DNA of 64,000 bases, from the NCBI GenBank assembly GCA_948470475.1, contig OX419336.1:42538556-42602555 (forward strand), written 5' to 3'. Source of the stretch: Galaxea fascicularis (taxonomy: Eukaryota > Cnidaria > Anthozoa > Scleractinia > Euphylliidae). Shown in pieces: positions 53,730-64,000 of this stretch (position 1 is the stretch's first letter; the number at the start of each line of letters is the position of its first letter). The position numbers and the translations under genes are program-made. The notes beneath the pieces were generated by a model that searched no databases, had not been told where the DNA came from, and saw only the letters and a program-made list of their open reading frames with translations.

Positions 53730-54638
53730 CTGCAAGGAAAGTAAAGGAAACTTGGTGTATTAGGCTGCTGTGCTGCTGCATAACGTTCATACTTACTTTT
53801 ATACCTGCTGTAAAAGCCAGTGTACAAGCCACAACTTTTTTGCATAAAATTTTGACTCTAAATCTGGGGTGTGGCTTATCTACGGAACAACTTTCACATG
53901 TCCAACTCAAGTTCTAATTGAGTTAATTAGTACGCAGAAATGTGCCTTAAGTTTGAGGCATAGTTTGTTTGAGAAGAAAAGCAAGGCATCAGTGATAAAG
54001 GTGATTTTGCTAGTGTAATAATTCAGAGGAAAGGGTACAACAACTGCATAGTAAGTGTTCTGAAAATTTAATGTCAAGGTGCCATTTGATCCTCCAAATT
54101 TTTTCAGGTATTTTTTTTAATTCAAAAGATTGGGATGCTGATTATCTAAGATGCAGCTAATACACAGGCTTTTATGGTACATCACACATTCAAAGATCAG
54201 ATGAACATCAAGATGGATGAACATCAATGATAGATATATTGTACATTAACGAGAATGCAGAAGAGACACTGCCACAGACACCACTGCAACTAACCAAATA
54301 ATAAACTTTAAAGACTGAAATAAATGTGCCATCAGGGGTTTCATTAACTGAAGAAATAAGAAGGTATAGGATTCTAAATAGGCGGGTACCCCTAAGATTT
54401 AATTGGTTTGCCCTTTTCAGTACCTTAACAGCAATTAAAGGCGGGAATTGTGTTCACAGTAAACAAGTGACAGTACCTAGGTCTAGCTTCTAATAACAAC
54501 CCTGGTACCATTACCTTGCTGGTGGCAACAATGAATGATGTGTTTTACCACATCAGCACTAACATGACAAATTAAAGATACAACAAGAAAGAGAGAGAGA
54601 GCACAAGAGGGGTTTATTTAACAGCTTTGGTAACTCAC

Positions 54639-54716
54639 CTGTTTGCATACTTTGAGGTTGATCACCTGACATGTCAGAGCACTGATCTTCAGACATATAA
54701 CCTCCTGTGGGTGTTT
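54639..54716 (-). CDS. Smad2/3: Smad2/3 exon 3: linker with PY-like motif
   Basis: 78 bases between CCCTTAG and GTGAGT, phase 1. It encodes ETPTGGYMSEDQCSDMSGD..., aligned with the PETPPPGYLSEDGETSD stretch of vertebrate Smad2/3. The PPxY motif that recruits Smurf/NEDD4 ligases is weakened here (PTGGY). Confidence 0.88.
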
Positions 54717-55780
54717 CTAAGGGCCAAGACAAAAAGTGTCCCTTCTTAGTCCTCACAGTGTTTTATTTAGTAAAGTATTCATAATCAGATGAATCAGTTT
54801 CCATTCCTAGCTCTCCCTCCATTTAGTTAATTTAAAACCATTTTTTTTAGGTTCCCGAGGAAGCCACTTGGATCAGAATAAAATTTTAACCACGTGCATT
54901 TGAACATTACTACCACAGTACATACACTGTACGTTTAAACTGATGAAAGTAATCTATTTAATAACAATAACTTGTTATAACTACCTGAAGATAAACAAGT
55001 AAAGGAGATTGAAACACAGAAACATAAAAGGAGCAAACAATTGGCAAGATATTCTTAAAAAAGAAAAAAAAGGTGGGAAGCAGGTCTTGTGGCCCCATTA
55101 TCTCACTGTATAACAACACTTACATACTAAGTACTGTGTGAGGGAAATTGATTCTGGCATTGTAATGGCCGGAATCCTTCGGAAAAGACCCTAAATGACA
55201 ATTGGGCCACTGTTGCTACGTCACTTTAATTTCAGTTGTAAGTAAGTTAAGTTATTGAGTAAATGACCATCTGGTTGCACCAGAGTGACCATGAGCAGGC
55301 TAGGGGTTTCATTAGAAGCCAGCCACCAGCGAAAACTGCTGCCTACTTTGTCTAGATTTCACTAAAATGATTAACAAAAAATTATCAGGTCACCGCTTAC
55401 TTTAGCTAGCTCAGATGGCTATTTTAAAAATTACTGAGAACCCTGCATGAGCAAGCATGAGGTTTCACCCACTGCTTTCTCACAACTGACCAGTGTTTTG
55501 CATCCCTTTCATGTGTATGAGAAAAAGTTTTTAATTAAGCAGTAGACTGCCTATTTCATTCTTTAGAAAGTCTGAGATATTTTTTTTACATTTGCTTAGG
55601 ACCCTGTTGGGAAAATATCCACCCTTACAAATGTACTTAGTCTTGCTTAAATGGATTAAATTACGCTCAGTCCACTGTTGAGACGAGAAGCAGACATTCT
55701 TCCACCATGACTCTCACGCTTATTGTTTCAAACAAGATATTGAATATATCAACCTCTTCAATGCCACAAGATGTACTAAC

Positions 55781-55915
55781 CAGGCAACTGGAATGGGGAA
55801 TTGGTTGGTTCTTGAGTAGGAAATGTTGTGTTATCAGGTCTGATGTGTTCTAACAAGGGAGGCCGTTCTCTGGGAACATCGGCAGGTTGACGCGGAACAA
55901 GCACTGGTGGAAGTA
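55781..55915 (-). CDS. Smad2/3: Smad2/3 exon 2: start of linker
   Basis: 135 bases between TTTTTCAG and GTTAGT, phase 1. It begins VLPPVLVPRQ, the conserved sequence directly after MH1, and ends FQLPG. It also has NTTFPTQEPTNSP, matching the NTNFPAGIEPQ region of Smad3. Confidence 0.92.
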
Positions 55916-58900
55916 CTGAAAAATAAGAAACTAAATTAAAAAGTATATTATCTCCACTACACTGGTCACTGTATAATCAAAATCTAAAATGATGGAAATC
56001 ACACAAGTTAAATAAACTAAGGATAACCTACATAAACATGAATTGTAAGAACCTGAATTAAAAATGTTTCCAGAAATGGTGCACTTTGAACTTATTTTGA
56101 AAACTGTTACGGATGAAACATATTTCACACACACTGAAAGCCATGTTGTTCAATAGTTTTCTGAAAGTGTACCAGTGAATACTCACAACAAATTCACTTA
56201 AAACATAGTAAATGCTGCTTAAAATCTTGAGAAACAAGCCCACAATGGTCATGGAATAAATCACATGTCGCAAATGAAAATACCATCAATAATCCATGAA
56301 ACTTTCATGGCAGTATCTTTTGCAGGGGTGCAAATCTTTCTTAGCAGTGTTTACAAATCAGCCAACAGTAAGTAAACCATAGTGTGGTGTATCATGTGGT
56401 CCACTATTCAAGGAATCAACTCCTGCTAAGTTTTAGATGTGAATGAACATGTCAGATAATACCGAACAAATTCTACACTTCACACCACAAAATGAATACA
56501 GACCTACAGTGTATGTTTGGAAAGTGATAAATATGGATACCTTGAGCCATTCGAATGGATGACAATTTTTTTGGAATGGACTGGTTGAGCCATTCGAACG
56601 GCTGCTGGATGGCTTACAAATGGCTATCCGTTTTAAAACGGCTAGCCGTTAGGCATGTTTTCGCATGAAAGGTCACATTTTACAATTTTTCAAGGACTCC
56701 AAGAGAGGCAAAATCAAGCCAATATAATGCCAAGATGCTTAAATAAGACAGTGCCCCAATTTTTGTCTCAGACACTTGTGAAGCTTTGTTGGATGAATTG
56801 GCAACATATTTCAAGGACTTTCCAGCACTGACTGCAATTTTCAAGGACTTTTAAGGCTTTGTATTTTTATTTTGAAATTCAAGGACTTTCAACAGGTGTT
56901 CAAACCCTGTTACATACTGTACAAGCTAAACAACATTGACTAAATTTATCAAAAATGTTTTAATGGTTCCTATTTTGGTAATTCAGTGACGTCAGCCATA
57001 TACATTGTGTAAAAGCAATCACTTTATTTTCACCCCAAAATAACTTTTCGCATGCACAAGTCTACCTTATGTACAAGCAGGTCTAACAATCACAGCAATC
57101 AACTGAAAGAAAGAGAAAGAGTTCTCTTTCAACCTGCTTAGGTTAAGAATCAAATGAAGACTGATCCTCGCAGTTGTTAATGCAATTATATGCAACTGCA
57201 TAAAGATATATGATTCATTTCATACTCAACACTCACATTTAAGAATCGAAATACATAACAGGTCTAAATAACTAAATAAATATAGAATTCATGTATTTAA
57301 GCATGTACAGTGTCTGCTACGTGCAAGCTTCAAAATTTGACGTATCACATTATAATTACCTATTTTCGTGAGCCCTGGTCATGTGAATCTTAGTGGAATG
57401 CGATAGACAATACAGACTATACAACCTTAGAATTGCATGCAATTGGCTAACTAAACATAACTCACTGGCACGGAAAGCTACTTTAACCCTCTTAGAAAAG
57501 AAATAGTCTAACGAAAAACATCACTAAAGAGATAAAAAAAAAAGCCCTTAAGAAGATTAAGTTAGATCTTCATGCGGCCTTACATGGAAAACAAACACTG
57601 ATGCTTATCTGTTAAACGGCTCGAGTCATGTTAGTCAGCCATCAGTAACTCTTAAGTGATCCACTACAAAGTTTCCTGGAAACCATTAGTACAGACAGCC
57701 ATTAGTAAATCTTTTACATTACATTCTTAGTTTTTTAAGTGCCTGTAACGCCAAAATGTTTTTTCGCAAAAATAAATCTTTGCACCTGTTTGAAACGCAT
57801 TGCAGCCTTTTTTTCCCTTTTTTTAAATGAATCCTGCCTTTTTATAGGCTTCAAAACTTACAAAAACCAAGCATCATTTGTTTCACGACTGAGTCAAAAG
57901 GGAAGTGGGTCTATTCCTGATTTGACGTCACAATGTACTTTGCATGCATGTTTACAAAGAGTTAATGTGATGCAAATCAGTTTGTGATGTCAAATCAGGA
58001 AATATGTCAGCAAAATTGACTTAAAGGCAAAGTGCTCCAAACCTCCTGTTAGTCAAACTGACTAAACTGTTTAAAGGTTCCAGCTATCCATTACTTTTGC
58101 AAAAAGTTAGGATGCTTTTAGAGCCATTTTTCGTTAGTTCAATACACTGTAAATGTCATCTTCTAAGGCCCCCATCTAGGGTTACCCTCTCTGCTTGTAA
58201 ACAGGGCCTAAAACAGAGCTTTTTTCCTCCATTTTTACCTTCCATCCACACGTAACTGGCATTTTTGGTAACCAAAAACAGAGGTTTTGAATGTTGGCTT
58301 ATTGTATATGTGTGAATAGGCAAAAGCAGAGTTTTTGGAATATGAGGATGTCAGAGGCTCAGGATTTTTGAAAACACCAGTTTATTTTATATGTGAAGAC
58401 AGGTGAAAATGGAGGTTTCTTAATAACAATGACATCATAGGTTCATGATGTTATAAATAGTGGATGTGCACACACGCTCTGTAGAGAAGTCTAGTGTATT
58501 TGAATCGTTTTCACATAATTTTATTTGTGTGGATGGGCAAATACCAGTCATACACAAATGCAATGTGTTGACGCACATTTTTTCAAATACATGTATAAAG
58601 GCAAAAATCTCTGTTTTCAAAAAAATGAATATCCAAATACAACTTGTATGTATGGTTAGGGCTTAAGCCACCACTACTGTCACAGCCAAATGGACAGTCT
58701 CACACTGTATTTCTACTCCTTGGTCAAATAGGTGTACATTGGCAGGGCTGTGTTCTAGCGGCGCCTGTTGCCCCTGGCGACTTACTTTTGCCATCTGGCG
58801 ACCAGGAAATATTGGTTTTTCCACCAAACTTATATGCTGGGCACCCTGGATTTCAAGGGTTTAGAGGTTTGAGAGCCCAACTACTTTTCTTAGAGCACAG

Positions 58901-58934
58901 CCTTGATATGGCTGACACACAGAGCTGCTAATAA

Positions 58935-59671
58935 GGCTGGTACAAACGAGGGAGCTTGCTCCTGCAGCACGCTCCTGCAACACGCTCCCGGGTAAGTACC
59001 CCAATCAGTACACACCAGGGAGCTTGCTCCTGAAACACACTCCCAGGTAACTACCCCAACCAGTACACACGAAGGACACAACGAGGGAGCTGAATGGTGA
59101 AACAACCCGATTGGGGCATGGGAAGTAGTTGTTATAAATCCAACATGGCGGCGAACAGCTCTGGATTGAAAATAATGGTTCTTTTCATGATGATGATGCT
59201 TCAGGATGAAGAGGCTTTTTCTAAAATTGTTTCAAGAAAAGTGTGGGCACACAAATGGCTTTTACGGAGACCAGAAAAGGGAGTCTTTTATACACTATTC
59301 AAGGAACTAGCGTTGGAGGACTCGGGTGGATTTCGAGAATTCATGAGAATACCACGCGAAAAATTCTGCGAACTTGCAGAAGTTGTCAGCGAGAGCATAA
59401 CAAAACAAAAATTGGCCAAATGGAGACACGTCATGTCACGGCAAGCAAATTTCAGTACTCACGAAAACAGACTCGTGGAGCAGATTTGCCCCTGGAGCTT
59501 GCTCCCTCATATCAGACCAGTTTGATACGAGGGAGCAAAACTCGGGAGCAAAAGTTTTGTTGTGCAACAAATTTTTTCACCAGAAATCGTTGGTGCACAC
59601 AAAGGAGCTTTGCTTTGGGAGTGTGTTGCAGGAGCGTGCTGCGGGAGCAAGCTCCCTCGTGTGTACCAGCC
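58935..59671 (+). mobile_element. Inverted-repeat element carrying a Harbinger transposase fragment
   Basis: The first ~52 bases (GGCTGGTACAAACGAGGGAG) match the last ~52 inverted with few changes. Between them a plus-strand frame (59094-59525) has the N-terminal look of PIF/Harbinger nucleases (RRPEKGVFYTLFKELALED, then FREFMRIPREKF). The catalytic domain is missing, so it is a non-autonomous deletion derivative. The GGGAGC words are also repeated inside both ends. Confidence 0.65.
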
Positions 59672-60442
59672 TTTAAGGACTGGGGGCCAACTTGTTTTGA
59701 GTTACAGGTGTAGGTCACCAGCCACTGATAGAAAAAACAGCATAATGACATAGCAAAATAAGAATATCCCTATTCACTTCAAACTTTCAACAGCTACACA
59801 TGTACTAATGACAGCCAAAGATAGGGCTGTGCATTGGCTAAAAGAAGCTTGCTCTCATTTCTTTCTGAGTTAACGTTACCAACTAAATAGCTAATTACCA
59901 TTTTTTTAATGTGTTAATCTGCCCAACATATTCATGGATAATTTAAGGATAGACTGCAACGTCTAAACAATACTTTTATTCAAGTGAACATGACAGTACA
60001 CTGTAATGTAGTGAAAAGAGTCTGCAAAATGCAATGACTAATATTTATCTTAGTTTTTATTACAAGCTTTTAGTAGTTACAATGTAAATGGATAACTTCT
60101 CAGAGGGTACAAAAACTAATCAAAGGAAACTGTGAATAAGTCGTGGATACATTACGCTTCAGTGGGTTTTGGAGATAATTGAATTCCTTTAACAAAAATA
60201 AACATTCTTACATGTATCCATAGGCAGCCAATGAGGGTTGTTAGTAAAACGCGTAATGGCGTAACGGGTAACGGCGTAACGAAAAACCGTGTAACGGGAT
60301 TTTTTTCGCTTTTTTTTTGTTTTTGCTGTTGTTGCGTATAATAAAAAACTACACACATTCTAACTTCTATATCAAAATTGTTTACCGGGCATATTAAAAA
60401 ACTGACAACAATAATACAGATGTCACTGTCATGCATACTTTT

Positions 60443-60570
60443 TCAAAGCAAGTCTAGGTGCTCCCTTTTCACATGCAAATCAGTTTCCATTCACATGAAA
60501 ATGAGTTTAAATTGCGTGTGAATGAAAATTGATTTGCACATGAAAGGATAAGCACCTAGACTCACTTTGG
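60443..60570. mobile_element. Short fold-back element
   Basis: AAGTCTAGGTGCT and TTTCACATGCAAATCA at the left recur inverted at the right (TGATTTGCACATGAAA, AGCACCTAGACT). Confidence 0.7.
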
Positions 60571-60723
60571 AATAGAGGCAATTCGGAAATGGCCTGTTGG
60601 TTTTATGTCAGTGGAAATGAAGAAACAAATGCCTTTCAATAACTTTTTTTATAATTATAATACAGGACAAATGACCCAACCTAACACAAATATTACTGTT
60701 GCCATGGAGTCAGGCAATGATAT

Positions 60724-60950
60724 TAGGGAGCTTAAGCACGCACGTTTTTGAGACGCGGACGGCAACCAGAAGTGAATATTTCGCACCCCAGGATAGTGGT
60801 CTCAACCAGACTTTTAAACTAAGGGTCTCTAATAGTAAAAAGATACTGAGCGATATAAATATAGTTGTGTGAAGACAAGTTAAAAGGGAAAACATCTCAC
60901 TTCCAGTTGCTGTTCGCGTCTCAAAAACGCACGTGCTTAAGCTCCCTATT
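60724..60950. mobile_element. MITE with TAGGGAGCTTAAGCACG ends
   Basis: About 50 bases at each end are inverted copies (GTTTTTGAGACGCG shared). No frame. Confidence 0.8.
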
Positions 60951-63222
60951 ACCTCACAACCCCAACAGCAACTACCCAATGCCACACTCTTACGTACCAA
61001 GCTATTTATAGGCCCTGTTTGTTTAAGAGAGAGAACTACCTCCTCTCAGCTTGTCAGTCACAATTTTAGATTCTCCTGACAACAGATGATAAACAAATAA
61101 CTCATAGAAACAATACATCTAACATTCATTTTCCCAGAAAACAACACTGAGGTTAAGACAACAACTCGCAGACAAAAAGCTTTTGCAATAACAATACTAA
61201 AAATCATTAAATCATTTTGTGATGGAATGCAAGATACACTGGTAAACTTGAAATGGTGCTTACATTCCAAAGGGGCTTTACTATGGGATGTGACAAGTAC
61301 AGCCACAGACAAGTGTAAAAAATTAATAGTTTTTACAAGTCAACATAACAGGCCTTTTAAACTTCACGGCGTTTTCAAGAAGACAAAAGTATTAGATTTA
61401 GCAATTATAGCATTAATTTCTATGGCATGAATAAACTTCCTATCACTATAAACAACAATGAATTTCAAGGTTGACTGCACCTTGTTCACCTTACGTGATG
61501 AGGTACCGGTACATGTAGAGTTGACTGAAAATTAAAACAATACCAGATAACTTAACTAGAAAGGAATATCTACGGTTTCTGCGACTTCAAAGACGAAACC
61601 AGATCTGCGGTTGATCATTATGTTTATGCGATAACAGAAAGTTTCTAGATTAGGAAGATGAGGAAACTCCCTTCCGGACTTAAACGACCCCAACTCTTTT
61701 GTATTTTATTTCGCCTCTATTGTCTTTTTGTAGACACAAAGCGTGTATACAGATTCCCACTGTTACATAATGAATCCAATCGCCGATTAAGTTTATCGAG
61801 TACCTAAAATAACCACCTGAAGGCTATTCTTTCCCCATAACCGGCACCTGCCCCCAAAAAGACAGAATCGAAGAGGAGTAAACATATTTCCACGTGCTTC
61901 AAATACTAAAAGGACATACCCTATCATAAAAATCAACTTTTAACGACATCATTTCCTTACCACGCCAATATGTAGTTGCTTTCTAAACGGAGTATGTTAA
62001 GTTTTGTATATCGAACAAATGCTTGGAGAACCATGAATCGTGACAAAAATTAACTGGCTCTATCCCTCTATCTATCTTTCCCACCTCGTGTAAAACACAT
62101 TTCGACACATTGCAAAAATAAAAACAAGTGGAACCAGTGATAAAATTTTCAACGGTCACTAAATCAATATAAAACTATACCGAAACAATACATCATTGAA
62201 CACTGTCAAACGCCAGCAAAAAGTACTTGAAACTTCGCTTAGCGTGATGCCGCGCTAACATAAACACACAAACTTAATTGCCAAACACACAATTCACTAA
62301 ATTATCCAGTTAAATCTCAATCAGAATCAACTAGACGAGCAGAACGTAAAAAGGGATTGTACATATGAATTTGTTCAAAATGAAGTAAATGTGAGCTACC
62401 AGCTCGAAACAAAGAGACGACAATAATTAGCAAGCATTGAAGACTTTCCTGGTTGCAACAACTGTAGCTTATCGACAACATTTGTATTAGATTCGCTCTA
62501 AAGAAAATGAGAATAAAAGTCTAAAAAAACTGTGCAAATCCATCACAGGAAAACAGATTTTCAATGGAACGCGATAAGGAAAGCTACGCCCAAATACTCC
62601 TTCTCAGTTTTTGCTAACATCTAGCGACGAGGGTTGCGCAAATTCAACCAAAAACAAAATTAGTCATCTGTGTTGCAGATCAGATGGGATCAAACGATGC
62701 AGCTGGTCAGCAACAATTCAGTATTGGACGTCAAAAACCAACCGATACTATGGAATACTTGTCCATAATAATGGCAAATTGAGTTTCCTTCCTTCGAAAC
62801 GCTACACTACAGAAACACATTTTCAGCTTTTCGAACACATGCTCGATGAACGTTTTGCGCCCTATCGACGGAAAAGGCATTTTTAAGTGGCGCTTTGTAT
62901 GGGATCTTTAACTCAAGAAGATTGCATTTCTTTAGTTAGGGAAAAAACACATTTCCTCGCTTACAATCTGGTAATTATCAAACACATGCGCGAGGAGGGT
63001 GTAATTACTAAGAGCCACAAAAATATGTATTATCTTCACAACTTAGGCATTACAACGATGTTTTGCTATTATGTTCGCTTGTCATCCCTGCTGGTTTGAT
63101 GTACAGAAACCATAAATTCATCTTTCGTAAACTATAAATACGAACAACGATCGTGGAGACATGACCCGTGTATAACTAAGAGTTGCACGCGCGTTAAGAT
63201 CAAAACAATATGAGTTCGACTA

Positions 63223-63726
<504 letters not shown>

Positions 63727-64000
63727 TTAAGAACAGCCTCACTTCTTCCGTTCCTTTCCAAAACGACAAAACCTCACACTAAAATTCTGCTGGTAAGCGA
63801 AGTAAGCTCTACTTGTCCTCCAAGCACAGGATCGAGTCCATTTTTGACTGACAGCTGAGGAAAGAGCGGTCAGTCCAGCCAATCAGCGTTCGCTTTCCAT
63901 TGACGTCACTTGCCATTGACATGCTTCATGTCGGTCTTTACAAGGCTATCACGTGCTTGCTTTGACTTTCTTTTCCACTCGTTCTGTTCCCGTTTCTCTT

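Noticed and set aside
62611..63099. Plus-strand frames in Smad2/3 intron 1 that looked protein-like
   Set aside because: No motif or splice support was found, so they were not annotated.

Overview
The window reads as nuclear DNA of a cnidarian, most likely an anthozoan such as a stony coral. It is AT-rich, has short exons in long introns, carries many inverted-repeat mini-transposons and tRNA-derived SINEs, and holds a gene built from tandem ShKT exons. No accession was checked. The organism call rests on gene style and is an inference.

Host layout: (1) 1-5.9 kb is non-coding, with a minisatellite and a 1.7 kb inverted-repeat transposon hosting a SINE. (2) 5.9-12.7 kb, minus strand, is a secreted ShKT-domain gene: a signal-peptide exon, a short linker exon and four ShKT exons, three of them within a near-identical ~1.18 kb tandem repeat. 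(3) 12.7-22.5 kb is mostly repeats plus one isolated signal-peptide exon. (4) 22.6-27.4 kb, minus strand, is an unusual gene joining a protein kinase domain to a Rab-like GTPase. Its kinase N-lobe is frameshifted, so it may be a pseudogene. (5) 52.9-63.7 kb, minus strand, is a complete five-exon receptor-regulated SMAD of the Smad2/3 type, with transposon debris in its introns.

The centrepiece is a complete 17,730 bp Polinton/Maverick (adintovirus-type) provirus at 29,133-46,862. It begins AG and ends CT, is flanked by a 6 bp target duplication GAACTT, and has 327 bp terminal inverted repeats with no difference found by eye. It sits in an old LINE fragment. Leftward genes encode protein-primed DNA polymerase B, an AT-hook/zinc-finger protein, a possible ssDNA-binding protein, two small proteins, a DDE integrase with chromodomain, a parvovirus-like phospholipase A2, a zinc-ribbon protein, an adenain-type protease, a core-like protein, the major capsid protein, a small basic protein, a jelly-roll-like minor capsid protein and a coiled-coil protein. 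Rightward genes encode the packaging ATPase, a large fibre and a membrane-hairpin protein. A RING protein lies leftward near the right end. The major ORFs are open, which suggests a recent insertion.

The most interesting signal is in its expression. Almost every gene starts directly after a TATATA-like tract (TATATATG pattern). Three ORFs lack that signature: protease, phospholipase and integrase. Each lies in the -1 frame of the ORF before it. The zinc-ribbon/phospholipase junction has a canonical slippery heptamer GGGAAAC, a 7-nt spacer and a GC-rich 7-bp hairpin. The phospholipase/integrase junction has the canonical heptamer AAAAAAC in exact register. This suggests retrovirus-like -1 ribosomal frameshifting, making a zinc-ribbon-phospholipase-integrase polyprotein in a double-stranded DNA virus/transposon. 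The protease may be reached by slippage on an 11-A run or by a near-cognate start.
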